From positions 1 through 22,893 of the forward strand of contig CAZKDJ010000050.1 of the NCBI GenBank assembly GCA_964551295.1: DNA of 22,893 bases, given 5' to 3'. Each line of letters opens with the position of its first letter. Position 1 is the stretch's first letter. The DNA comes from JAFGED01 sp964551295. GTDB taxonomy: Bacteria; Chloroflexota; Anaerolineae; B4-G1. The position numbers and the translations under genes were made by a program. Shown here piece by piece: positions 13,159-22,430 of this stretch. The notes under the pieces were generated by a model that was not told the origin of the DNA, did not search any database, and was given only the letters and a program-made list of their open reading frames with translations.

Positions 13159-16100
13159 ATGAGTGACATCTCTGAACGTATAGCAGCTCTCTCACCGGAA
13201 AAGCGTGCCTTGCTCACCCAGCAACTTAGGGATAAAGGAACCGGTGGCCCTCAACTACAGAAGATCGTCCGGCGAAGCGCTTCCGGTCCCGCTCCCCTGT
13301 CCTTCGGGCAACGGCGGTTGTGGTTCCTCGACCAGCTCAGGCCCGGTCAGCCGTTCTACAATCTCTTCACCGCGATTCGTCTGACCGGTCCGCTCGACCC
13401 GGCCACGTTGGAGCGGAGCTTGAACGAGGTTATCCGGCGCCATGAGGTCCTGCGGACTACCTTTGCGGAGGTGGACGAGCAAACGGTCCAGATCGTCGCC
13501 CCAGCGCTGACCATGACGCTGCCGGTGCAGGATCTCCCGGGTCTCTCGGAGGGCGAACAGGAAGCACGGATCCGGCAGTTGGCCGCCGAGCAAGCCCAGC
13601 AGCCCTTCGATCTGACCCAGGGCCCGCTGCTGCGGGTGACCCTGTTGCGTCTGGGCGAAGAACAGCACGTATTCCTCCTGACCATACATCACATCATCAG
13701 TGATCTATGGTCGCAACGGGTTTTCATGCGGGAACTGCTCACCCTCTACGACGCCTTTTCTGCGGATAGGCCCAGCCCCCTGCCGGACCTTCCCGTCCAG
13801 TATGCAGACTTTGCCCATTGGCAGCGGCATTGGATGCAGGGACAAGTCCTGGAGACCCAACTCTCCTATTGGAGACAGCAACTCGACGGCATTCCTACTC
13901 TCTTGAGGTTGCCCACCGACCGTCCCCGGCCGGCGATTCAGAACCCCGGGGGAGCGTCGCAGTTGGTGACATTTCCCCAGGCGTTGTGCACCGAGCTGAA
14001 AGCTCTGAGCCAGCGGGAGGGGGTCACCCTGTTCATGACCTTGCTGGCGGTGTTCGAGGTGTTGCTGTACCGCTACACGGGGCAGGAGGACATCGTCACT
14101 GGCACGCCGATTGCGGGCCGGAACTGGAGCGAGACCGAGGACATGATCGGGTTCTTTGCCAATACCCTGGCCTTGCGCACCGATCTGTCCGGCAACCCCA
14201 GTTTCCGCCAGTTGCTCGAACGGGTCCGGCAGATGGCCCTGGCGACTTACTCTCACCCCGATATCCCCTTCGAGAAGCTGGTGGAGGAATTGGCTCCCGA
14301 ACGGAGCCTGGGTCACACACCGCTGTTCCAGGTCATGTTTGCCCTGCAGAACGTCCCCCCGCCGGATGTGGCCCTGGCCGACCTGGAGCTAGAGGTGATG
14401 ACGATTGACGTTGGGACGGCCAGGTTTGATCTATCTCTGCTTGTGGATATGGGAACGAAGCCCAGCGCCGCCTTGGTCTACAACACTGATTTGTTCGACG
14501 CCGACACGATCAGGTGCATGCTGGGTCATTTTCAAACCCTGTTGGAAGGCATCGTCGCCGATCCAGAACAGCGGATTTCGGATCTGAAACTGCTGACCGA
14601 CGAGGAACGACGACAACTCCTGGTCGACTGGAACCAGACCGGGAGAGACTATCCCCTGGATCGGTGCCTGCATCAGCTCTTCGCTGCCCAGGCGGACCAA
14701 ACCCCTGGGGCGGTTGCCCTGGTCTCCGAGGAGGGGGAATGGACCTACCGGGAATTGGACCAGCGAGCTAATCAACTGGCCCACTTCTTACAGGGCTTGG
14801 GCGTGGGGCCTAACGCGTTGGTCGGTATCTGTATGGAGCGCTCCTTGGATATGGTGGCGGGCATTCTGGGGGTCCTCAAGGCCGGCGGTGCCTACCTGCC
14901 CTTGGATCCCGAGTATCCACCGGAACGCCTGGCGTTCATCTTGCAGGATGCCCAGGCATCGGTGCTGTTGACCCAGGCGCAGTGGGCCCCGAGATTGCCA
15001 GAGGCGGAAGGGGCTCGGGTCGTGTGCCTGGATTCGGATAGGGAGAATATCGCTCGACAGAGGGACGAAGAACCTGTTTGCCAGGCGACGGCCGAGGACC
15101 CGGCCTACGTCATCTACACGTCGGGATCAACAGGCAGCCCCAAGGGAGTGGTGATTCCCCATCGGGGCGTCGTCAACCGCATGTTGTGGATGCAAGAGGT
15201 GCTCCAAATTAACCCGTCGGATCGCGTGTTGCAAAAGACCCCTTTCGTCTTCGACGTGTCGGTCGGCGAGATATTCCTGCCCTTGTTGAACGGCGCTCGC
15301 TTGGTCGTGGCCCGGCCCAAGGGCCACTTGGATAGTGCCTACTTGGCTGGCTTGATCAAGGAGCACGAGATCACCTTCGTGCATTTCGTTCCTTCGATGC
15401 TCAGCGTTTTCCTGGAGGAGCCCGGGCTCGAGGCGTGTAACGCGTCCTTGAGATATGTCTGGTGTGGGGGGGAGGTGTTGCCCTTCAAGCTGAAGGAGCG
15501 CTTCTTCGAGCGACTGGAGGCCAAGCTGTACAATGGGTACGGGCCCACGGAAGCCTCCATCGGCGTCACAGCTTGGGCCTGCGAGCCGGGCGGGGAGCGG
15601 CAGACCGTTCCCATCGGTCGCCCGATTGCCAATACACAGATCTATATCCTCGATCAATACCTTAATCCCGTTCCTGTCGGAATCCCCGGTGAGTTGTATA
15701 TCGGCGGTGTCGGGTTGGCCCTGGGTTACCTCAACCGGCCTGATCTGACCGAGAAGAGCTTTGTTCCCAATCTCTTTGGCGAGCACGGGAACGGTCGTCT
15801 GTACAAAACCGGAGACCTGGCCTGCTACCTGCCAGATGGGACCATCGAGTTCCTGGGACGGGTCGATTATCAGGTCAAGATCCGTGGTTTTCGCATCGAG
15901 TTGGAGGAGATCGAAGCTGTCCTGGCGGAGCATCCTGCCATCCGCCAATCTGTTGTCCTGGTCCAAGAAGACGAGGCGGAAGTTTCTTCGCCGGCGATCC
16001 AGGTTGGCAAGCGCCTGGTGGCCTACTTTACCATCGAGCAAGGGCAAGCGCCCACCAGCCACGAGCTGCGCAGTTTTCTGGCCGAGAGAATACCCGAGTA

Positions 16101-16548
16101 CATGATCCCCTCGAGTTTCTTGGTGCTGGATGCGCTGCCACTGACGCCTACAGGGAAGATAGATCGGGATGCAGTGCTGGCTGCCGACGGGGCTGCCCTG
16201 GAATCCGAGGTGCCCCAGGTGGCCCCCCGTAGCGACCTGGAGCAGATCATCGCCGATATCTGGCGGGATGCACTGGACATGAACGAGGAGGTCGGCGTTG
16301 ACGACAATTTCTTCGATCTGGGTGGCCATTCGTTGCTCCTGGTTCTGGTGCGTGGTGAGTTGCAGGAAAAGCTTGGCAAAGATATCCCCGTCGCCGAGTT
16401 ATTCGAGTATCCTACGATAAGCGCTTTGGCCCAACACTTGGAGCAGGCACAGGCAGAGGAGCCATCCTTTGCAGAAACCCAGGACAGGGCGGCCATGCAG
16501 AGAGAGGCGGCCAGACAACAGGTACAGCTTGGACAACGAAGGAGTTGA
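13159..16548 (+). CDS. One-module NRPS: C-A-PCP, 1129 aa
   Basis: An N-terminal docking helix (ISERIAALSPEKRALLTQQL) is followed by a full condensation domain opening with PLSFGQRRLWFLDQL. Its active motif is HHIISDL at 177-183. The adenylation domain has YTSGSTG at 653 and A10 Lys 1000. The carrier has Ser1058 in LGGHSLLLV, followed by a charged tail of about 50 residues. The domain adds a fourth amino acid to the growing chain and passes it to the PKS. The pocket reads DVGHWGGIGK, which I cannot assign. It keeps D, V and H of the serine-type A domain in the first NRPS but has changed almost every other wall residue. The residue after the catalytic HHxxxD Asp is Leu instead of Gly. The gene lies 106 bp after the previous one, across a palindrome, and 7 bp before the PKS. 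Confidence 0.93.
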   Translation: MSDISERIAALSPEKRALLTQQLRDKGTGGPQLQKIVRRSASGPAPLSFGQRRLWFLDQLRPGQPFYNLFTAIRLTGPLDPATLERSLNEVIRRHEVLRTTFAEVDEQTVQIVAPALTMTLPVQDLPGLSEGEQEARIRQLAAEQAQQPFDLTQGPLLRVTLLRLGEEQHVFLLTIHHIISDLWSQRVFMRELLTLYDAFSADRPSPLPDLPVQYADFAHWQRHWMQGQVLETQLSYWRQQLDGIPTLLRLPTDRPRPAIQNPGGASQLVTFPQALCTELKALSQREGVTLFMTLLAVFEVLLYRYTGQEDIVTGTPIAGRNWSETEDMIGFFANTLALRTDLSGNPSFRQLLERVRQMALATYSHPDIPFEKLVEELAPERSLGHTPLFQVMFALQNVPPPDVALADLELEVMTIDVGTARFDLSLLVDMGTKPSAALVYNTDLFDADTIRCMLGHFQTLLEGIVADPEQRISDLKLLTDEERRQLLVDWNQTGRDYPLDRCLHQLFAAQADQTPGAVALVSEEGEWTYRELDQRANQLAHFLQGLGVGPNALVGICMERSLDMVAGILGVLKAGGAYLPLDPEYPPERLAFILQDAQASVLLTQAQWAPRLPEAEGARVVCLDSDRENIARQRDEEPVCQATAEDPAYVIYTSGSTGSPKGVVIPHRGVVNRMLWMQEVLQINPSDRVLQKTPFVFDVSVGEIFLPLLNGARLVVARPKGHLDSAYLAGLIKEHEITFVHFVPSMLSVFLEEPGLEACNASLRYVWCGGEVLPFKLKERFFERLEAKLYNGYGPTEASIGVTAWACEPGGERQTVPIGRPIANTQIYILDQYLNPVPVGIPGELYIGGVGLALGYLNRPDLTEKSFVPNLFGEHGNGRLYKTGDLACYLPDGTIEFLGRVDYQVKIRGFRIELEEIEAVLAEHPAIRQSVVLVQEDEAEVSSPAIQVGKRLVAYFTIEQGQAPTSHELRSFLAERIPEYMIPSSFLVLDALPLTPTGKIDRDAVLAADGAALESEVPQVAPRSDLEQIIADIWRDALDMNEEVGVDDNFFDLGGHSLLLVLVRGELQEKLGKDIPVAELFEYPTISALAQHLEQAQAEEPSFAETQDRAAMQREAARQQVQLGQRRS
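16539..16544 (+). promoter_or_regulatory. Ribosome binding site of the PKS gene
   Basis: AAGGAG inside the last codons of the preceding NRPS. It is 11 bases before the ATG at 16556 and 5 bases before an in-frame GTG at 16550. Either could be the true start; the proteins differ by two residues. Confidence 0.55.
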
Positions 16549-16555
16549 GGTGGGT

Positions 16556-19500
16556 ATGGGGCATCCTGAAATAAGGCGTTCTGTCGAAGACTCTGACAAG
16601 GCCTTGACAGATATTGCCATCGTCGGCATGGCCGGCCGCTTTCCGGGCGCCGGGAACCTGGAAGCGTTCTGGCGGAATCTGGTCAATGGGGTGGAGTCGA
16701 TTTCTCATCTCTCGGATGAAGAAGCTATGGCTGCGGGTGTGAGTCCTCGCATCCTCGGCCGGTCCGATTACGTCAATGGCGAGTTTGCCATGGACGACAT
16801 CGACTTGTTCGATGCCTCGTTTTTCGATCTACCTCCCAAAGAGGCTGAAATCATGGACCCCCAACACCGGTTCTTCCTGGAGTGTGCGTGGGAGGCTCTG
16901 GAGAACGCAGGCTATGATCCTGAGGCCTACAAGGGCATGATCGGTGTCTATGCTGGTGCAGGCACCAGCGGTTATCTACTCAATAACCTCTACCCGCATC
17001 TGAATCCATTGGAGAGTCACCTGGTCAAGGGGAGTGAAGGCGATCACCTGGCTACCCGCGTTTCCTACAAGCTGAACCTGAAAGGACCGAGCATGACGGT
17101 TCAGACGGCCTGTTCGACCTCGTTGGTCGCCACTTGTCTGGCTTGTCAAAGCCTGTTGGGTTATCAATGCGACGTCGCTTTGGCCGGTGGGGTGAGAATC
17201 AAGATACCCCACAAGACGGGCTATATCTCCTTCGTTAAGGGTGCGGTTTCGCCCGACGGACACTGTCGGGCTTTCGATGCCGGGGCAGAAGGGACGGCCA
17301 GTGGTGCCGGTGTAGGCGTCGTGGTCCTGAAGCGGCTGATGGATGCGCTGATGGATGGGGATCACATCTATGCGGTGATCAAGGGCTCGGCGATCAATAA
17401 CGATGGTTCTAGGAAGGTTGGTTACGCAGCTCCCAGTGTCAAAGGGCAGGCGGAGGTGATTGTGATGGCTCACGCCTTGGCTGGAATAGAGGCGGAAACC
17501 ATCAGCTACGTGGAGACCCATGGGACAGGAACCTCCATGGGAGATCCGATCGAGATGGCTGCCCTCACCCAGGCGTTTCGGGCCAGCACTCAGAAGAAAC
17601 ACTTCTGTGCCATCGGTTCGGTCAAGACCAACATCGGCCACGCCGACGCAGCCGCTGGCGTTGCCAGCGTGATTAAGACCGCCCTGGTGCTCGAACACAA
17701 GGTGATCCCCCCCAGCCTGAACTTTGAGCAGCCGAATCCGGAGATCGATTTCGACAACAGCCCCTTCTACGTCAACACTGTACTCTCTGAATGGAAGGCC
17801 GGCGACACACCCCGCCGGGCTGGGGTCAGCGCTTTTGGCATCGGGGGGACCAACGCCCACGTGGTGCTTGAGGAAGCCCCGCCCGTCGAACCCGGCGGAG
17901 CGTCCCGGCCCTGGCAGGTAGTGATGCTCTCCGCCAAGACCGACACAGCTTTGGAGACGGCAAGTGCAAACCTGGTCGAGCACCTGAAGCGGCATCCTGA
18001 TCTCAGCCTGGCGGACGTGGCGTATACTCTCCAGGTGGGCAGAAGGGCCTTCAAACACCGCCGCATGGTGGTATGTCGCGAGGTTGAGGAGGCCGTGACG
18101 GCTCTGGAAGCGTGCAGCCGGGGGCAGGTGTTCACCGGCCTGGCGGCGTCGAAGCAGCGGTCAGTTGTTTTCATGTTCCCCGGGATAGGGTCCTTATACG
18201 TGGGCATGGGCGCTGAACTCTACCAGACGGAGCCGGTGTTCAGCGAGCAAGTTGACCTGTGTTCGGCCATCCTCCGAGCCGACCTGGGGCTCGACCTGCG
18301 CGACGTGTTGTATCCCCCGGCGGGCTTGGAGCAGGAGGCCGCCGGACAGATGGAGCGCGGCCCGGTTGCCCTGGCCTCGCTTTTCGTCACCTCCTACGCC
18401 TTGGCCAAACTGTGGGCGTCGTGGGGAATCCATCCCCAGGCCATGATCGGCCACAGTCTCGGCGAATACGTGGCCGCTTGCGTGGCTGGGGTGCTCTACC
18501 TGAAAGATGCGCTCCGCCTGGTCGTTCTGCGGGGGCGGTTGTTCGACCAGTTGCCGGAAGGGGCCATGACCACGGTCCTGCTGGCCGAGGAAGACATACA
18601 GCCCTTCTTGGACGAGGACCTCTCTCTGGCGGTGGTGAACGCGCCATCCCGCTGCGTGGTCTCGGGCCCGCCAGAGGCCATCGGCGCGTTGGAGGAGCGG
18701 TTGGCTGAACGAGGGGTTGAGTTCCATCGCATGTCCGCATCGCGGGCCGCCCATTCCAAGATGGTTGAGCCCATCTTGGAGCCGTTTGCCGGAGTGGTGG
18801 AGCAGGTTCCCCTCCACGCGCCGCGCATTCCATACGTGTCCAACGTCACCGGGACCTGGATCACGGCCGAGGAAGCGACTGACCCCGACCATTGGGTCAA
18901 GCACCTGCGTCAGACGGTCCATTTCTGGGATGGCATCCAGGAGGTGCTCGGCGAGTCATCCCACGCCCTGGTGGAAGTTGGACCGGGGCGGACGCTGAGC
19001 GCGCTGGTCAAGTTACACCTGGGCAGCGTCGCCCAGCGGCTGGTGCTTTCCTCGATGCGCCTTCCGCGTGAGCCGCAGTCAGATGTCAAGGTCCTGCTCG
19101 ACACGTTGGGCAGGCTCTGGCTCGCCGGGGTACCGGTGGACTGGACGGGGTTCTACGGGCAAGAACACCGCCATCGTGTCCCTTTACCCACCTATCCATT
19201 TGAGCGCCAGCGGTATTGGGTCGAGCCACCCCAAAAACAAGCCCACAGCTTCGGCACCGAGGAGCCGGAACCAACGGTAGAGGGGATCTATCTCTCCGCC
19301 TGGGAACGCTTGGCATTGCCTGTCTCACGTAGAAAGAGGGTCTGGGAGCAGCGGCGAAATTGGCTGCTATTTGTCGATAGACTCGGTTTGGGCTCCAGGA
19401 TCGCCCAGCGTCTGAGGCGAGAGGGACAGGAGGTCACCGTCGTGAAGGCCGGGGATCAGTTTGAGAAAATCGATGATCGCACTTACACGGTCCATCCGTG

Positions 19501-22417
19501 TCGGCCCGGTGACTATCGCGCCCTGCTGGATGATTTGCAGGCACTGGACAGATCTCCTCAGCGGATGCTTCATCTGTGGAGTGTCACGACCGACGGCCCT
19601 GGGCTGTTGGGACGGGAGTCCTATGAACAGAAGCGATACGCAGATTTCTACAGCCTGTCGTCTCTGGCCCGGTCGATTGGCGGGCGGGAGATGGCTCCTG
19701 GATTCACGATCTGGGTAGTCTCCAACGACGTGCACGAAGTAACAGGTCAGGAGGTGTTGAGCCCAGAAAAGGCCATCGTCCTTGGATCGTGTGTGGCCAT
19801 TGCACGGGAGTATCCGGGGCTTACCTGTCACCATATCGACGTCGTCATGCCTCCGTCGGGCGACGGGCGAGAGGAGAAGCTGGTGGAGCAGATCGTGGCG
19901 GAAATCGGTGGGGAGACGTCGGATTTGGTCGTGGCCTATCGTGGCCGTCATCGTTGGACGCCGGTCTGGGAGTCTGTGCGGTCACCTGCTGGGGGCGCAG
20001 GTGAGGCCCGGTTGAGAGAGGATGGGACATATCTAGTGACAGGTGGGCTGGAAGGTGTGGGGTATCAATTCGCCGAACACCTGGCACAGATTGGGCATCC
20101 AAAGCTGGTATTTGTGGACCGGCTGGGGTTATCGGGGCCCTGCGGAGAGAAACAACTCGTGTCGTGCTTGGAGCAGGTTGACGGAGTGGGCGAGCGCTGC
20201 GTGGATCTTGGAGAATGGGAGGAGCACATAGACCATTTAGAAGCCTCTATTGAAGGGGAGGTGGCGTTGGAGCCATTTCCTCGCGAATTGGAGGAGACAG
20301 CCACGCGATTGAGTTGTATCTATCTGTGCGATTATCTGGAGACGGGTGGTATACGGGCGGCAAAAGGTGAGGTCTACAGCCGAGACAGGATGCGGGAGAG
20401 GTTAGGGATACTGCCCAAGTTCGACAAGCTCTACGATTACCTGATCTGGATGCTGGCAGAGGAAGGCGTCATCGAGCTAGACGGGCACGAGATCACGTTT
20501 CTGAAGGACAAGGAAGAGATTGGCGACGTGTCGGCTTTGAGAAGAGAATTGAACACCCGATACCCTGGGTTTAGAGAGGAGTTTGACTATCTCGAGTATT
20601 GTGTGGGGCACTATGCCCAGGCGTTGAACGGCCAGGTCGAGGCAATTAGCGTGTTGTATCCCGACGGTACGTTCGATCCAGTGCGTCCCATTATGAAGAA
20701 TCGATCGAGATTCTCCAACGTGGCCGTATGCCTATCCCTGGCCGGAGAGATCGTCCGCGACATGGCCCAGTCGCGCGACTCGAGGTTGAGGATACTGGAG
20801 GTGGGTGGGGGCAGTGGCAAACTGACGCAGAGAGTAGTGCCTGGGCTGAGGGATCAGGACGTCGAGTATCATTTCACCGATATTGGTAAATCGTTCGTCG
20901 TTCACGCCGAGCAGGATGCCCTGCGCCAGGGGCATGATTTCATGACCTTCGGCCTCTTGGATATCTCCAAGGATCCGGCGGAACAGGGGTATGAAAAGTA
21001 CAGCTTTGACGTTATTCTGGCTTTCGACGTCATCCAGGCGACCACAGACCTCATGGGGACCCTGGAGCACTTGAATACCTTGCTCAAACCCAACGGCATC
21101 CTGCTGGTCATCGAGGCCGTTTGGGTACCACGCTGGTCGCCCTTGATATTTGGCCTGGCGGAGGGGTTTTGGTATTTCGCCCAGGATGAGGCCCGAAAAC
21201 ACCTGCTGTTGCCGGGGCTGAACCTGGAACAATGGGAGGATGTGTTTTGGAAGCAGAGCTTCGAGCATGTGAGCATCTATCCGCGGGCAACAGATAAGAG
21301 AGCGACCGCAGATCGTATCCTGATCGCCGCGCAACGGCCGTCAAACATCCGCACGGATGATTACCAGGCCTGGATTGGAGAACTCAGGCGGAAGCAGGAG
21401 CAACGGACACAGGACAGAGCACGCAGAGTGGCTGCGTTGGAGGAATTAGGAGCGGAGGTCCTGGTTGCCCAGGCGGATGTGGCCAGCGAACAGCAGGCCC
21501 GAGCAGTTGTTGCCCACACCTGTGAGCGTTTTGGGGACGTGAATGGCGTGATTCACGTCGTGGAGCCGGTTGACGACGGAGCAGCCAATCTCTTGGCGAG
21601 CAACGGGCGCGCCAGCTTCGAGCGGCACTGGTGGCCCAAGGTCCACGAGCTATTCGCCTTGGACCAGGCGCTGCGGGGCCAGCAGCTGGACTTGGCCCTC
21701 TTGGTCCATTCGTCGGTGGTGCTTTCGAGGGAGGCGGGCCTCGCCGCTGGCTCTGCTGCCGGCCTCTTCATGGATGCCTATGCCACCAAGCGGGCTGGGG
21801 AGAACGATGGCTGTTGGATGAGTGTGAACTGGGATGTCGATAGCGGAGAGGGCAAGCAGGCGTTCTTACACCTGCTGTCCTTGGACGGGGTGCCTCAGAT
21901 TGTCGTCTCGTCTCGGAAACTACAGGCCTGGATCGATCGATGGGCTGAATGTGCCCCGGGTTTGCCCAGGGCAGGGGAAACGGATGGTTCCTTGACCCAC
22001 GCGAGGCCCAGCCTGCGGAACACCTACGTCGCTCCGCGTAATCAGACGGAGCGGATTGTGGCCGAGATATGGGTAGAGGTGTTCGGTATCTCCCAGATCG
22101 GTATCCACGATAACTTCTTTGAACTGGGGGGGGAATCCTTGATGGCCACCCGGATCATCTCAAGGCTGCGCGAGGCTTTTGACGTGGAGCTATCTGTGCG
22201 TGATTTCCTCGAGGCCCCGATGATTTCTGAGGTTGCCAAGGCGGTTGAGGAAGCCAAGAGCAGCCGGAAGTCAACCATCGTACCGGTCTCTCGAGAGGCA
22301 TACCGCGCGAAGCGTTCTCCCAATGGAGCGATCGAGGTGCCTAAGCAGCGTGTTCTCGAACCCCGTTCCATCCGTTCCAGTCGGGACGCTATTAGCCCAG
22401 ATCAGGAAACGCTCTGA
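16556..22417 (+). CDS. Type I PKS module: KS-AT-KR(split by C-methyltransferase)-ACP, 1953 aa
   Basis: The ketosynthase (residues 19-445) has Cys186 (TACSTS), His322 (THGTGT) and His362 (NIGHAD), a full catalytic triad. The acyltransferase (535-840) has Ser634 in GHSLGEY, which is malonyl-like, but the usual HAFH motif reads RAAH (730-733), so the extender is uncertain. A ketoreductase follows in two pieces: a structural part plus Rossmann start (about 908-1195, TGGLEGVG at 1162-1169), then a SAM-dependent C-methyltransferase (about 1225-1590, LEVGGGSG from 1414), then the rest of the ketoreductase (about 1623-1800). The carrier has Ser1861 (LGGESLMATR), with a basic tail ending the protein. 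The ketoreductase lacks its Tyr and the methyltransferase lacks the expected His, so both may be inactive. The result would be one extension with a retained beta-ketone. There is no thioesterase. The frame also opens upstream at 16469, but that overlaps the preceding NRPS and adds residues unlike a PKS N-terminus. Confidence 0.94.
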   Translation: MGHPEIRRSVEDSDKALTDIAIVGMAGRFPGAGNLEAFWRNLVNGVESISHLSDEEAMAAGVSPRILGRSDYVNGEFAMDDIDLFDASFFDLPPKEAEIMDPQHRFFLECAWEALENAGYDPEAYKGMIGVYAGAGTSGYLLNNLYPHLNPLESHLVKGSEGDHLATRVSYKLNLKGPSMTVQTACSTSLVATCLACQSLLGYQCDVALAGGVRIKIPHKTGYISFVKGAVSPDGHCRAFDAGAEGTASGAGVGVVVLKRLMDALMDGDHIYAVIKGSAINNDGSRKVGYAAPSVKGQAEVIVMAHALAGIEAETISYVETHGTGTSMGDPIEMAALTQAFRASTQKKHFCAIGSVKTNIGHADAAAGVASVIKTALVLEHKVIPPSLNFEQPNPEIDFDNSPFYVNTVLSEWKAGDTPRRAGVSAFGIGGTNAHVVLEEAPPVEPGGASRPWQVVMLSAKTDTALETASANLVEHLKRHPDLSLADVAYTLQVGRRAFKHRRMVVCREVEEAVTALEACSRGQVFTGLAASKQRSVVFMFPGIGSLYVGMGAELYQTEPVFSEQVDLCSAILRADLGLDLRDVLYPPAGLEQEAAGQMERGPVALASLFVTSYALAKLWASWGIHPQAMIGHSLGEYVAACVAGVLYLKDALRLVVLRGRLFDQLPEGAMTTVLLAEEDIQPFLDEDLSLAVVNAPSRCVVSGPPEAIGALEERLAERGVEFHRMSASRAAHSKMVEPILEPFAGVVEQVPLHAPRIPYVSNVTGTWITAEEATDPDHWVKHLRQTVHFWDGIQEVLGESSHALVEVGPGRTLSALVKLHLGSVAQRLVLSSMRLPREPQSDVKVLLDTLGRLWLAGVPVDWTGFYGQEHRHRVPLPTYPFERQRYWVEPPQKQAHSFGTEEPEPTVEGIYLSAWERLALPVSRRKRVWEQRRNWLLFVDRLGLGSRIAQRLRREGQEVTVVKAGDQFEKIDDRTYTVHPCRPGDYRALLDDLQALDRSPQRMLHLWSVTTDGPGLLGRESYEQKRYADFYSLSSLARSIGGREMAPGFTIWVVSNDVHEVTGQEVLSPEKAIVLGSCVAIAREYPGLTCHHIDVVMPPSGDGREEKLVEQIVAEIGGETSDLVVAYRGRHRWTPVWESVRSPAGGAGEARLREDGTYLVTGGLEGVGYQFAEHLAQIGHPKLVFVDRLGLSGPCGEKQLVSCLEQVDGVGERCVDLGEWEEHIDHLEASIEGEVALEPFPRELEETATRLSCIYLCDYLETGGIRAAKGEVYSRDRMRERLGILPKFDKLYDYLIWMLAEEGVIELDGHEITFLKDKEEIGDVSALRRELNTRYPGFREEFDYLEYCVGHYAQALNGQVEAISVLYPDGTFDPVRPIMKNRSRFSNVAVCLSLAGEIVRDMAQSRDSRLRILEVGGGSGKLTQRVVPGLRDQDVEYHFTDIGKSFVVHAEQDALRQGHDFMTFGLLDISKDPAEQGYEKYSFDVILAFDVIQATTDLMGTLEHLNTLLKPNGILLVIEAVWVPRWSPLIFGLAEGFWYFAQDEARKHLLLPGLNLEQWEDVFWKQSFEHVSIYPRATDKRATADRILIAAQRPSNIRTDDYQAWIGELRRKQEQRTQDRARRVAALEELGAEVLVAQADVASEQQARAVVAHTCERFGDVNGVIHVVEPVDDGAANLLASNGRASFERHWWPKVHELFALDQALRGQQLDLALLVHSSVVLSREAGLAAGSAAGLFMDAYATKRAGENDGCWMSVNWDVDSGEGKQAFLHLLSLDGVPQIVVSSRKLQAWIDRWAECAPGLPRAGETDGSLTHARPSLRNTYVAPRNQTERIVAEIWVEVFGISQIGIHDNFFELGGESLMATRIISRLREAFDVELSVRDFLEAPMISEVAKAVEEAKSSRKSTIVPVSREAYRAKRSPNGAIEVPKQRVLEPRSIRSSRDAISPDQETL
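20240..21330 (+). other. C-methyltransferase domain inserted in the ketoreductase
   Basis: The SAM-binding motif ILEVGGGSGKL lies near 1413-1423. An N-terminal helical part includes ILPKFDKLYDYLIWMLAE, as in PKS C-methyltransferases. Later come LLKPNGILLVIE with the conserved Glu at 1520 and FGLAEGFWYF. The position 26 residues before that Glu, where PKS C-methyltransferases carry the catalytic His (NVLHAT), is Gln1494 (DVIQAT). If active, the domain would add an alpha-methyl group. The coding segment is poorer in GC than its flanks. Confidence 0.75.
21420..21890 (+). other. C-terminal half of a probably inactive ketoreductase
   Basis: This is the second Rossmann half, with LVAQADVASE, VIHVVEPVDDG, a Lys in PKVHELFAL, and HSSVV (Ser1719/1720). 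The GxxGQxxYAAAN active-site helix reads GLAAGSAAGLFMDAYA, so neither Tyr nor Asn is present at or next to the expected positions (1732-1736). The nucleotide loop upstream is TGGLEGVG instead of TGGxGGLG. Beta-keto reduction is therefore unlikely. Confidence 0.75.
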
Positions 22418-22430
22418 CGAGAAGAGAGTA

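Noticed and set aside
15127..16329. 400-codon open frame on the minus strand
   Set aside because: It lies fully inside the C-A-PCP synthetase, which has continuous family motifs on the + strand. Long antisense frames are common in GC-rich genes. The translation shows no recognisable domain.
16469..16555. Upstream ATG at 16469 as the PKS start
   Set aside because: It would overlap the preceding NRPS by 80 bases and add an Arg-rich stretch unlike a PKS N-terminus. The ATG at 16556 or GTG at 16550, both served by AAGGAG, fit better.
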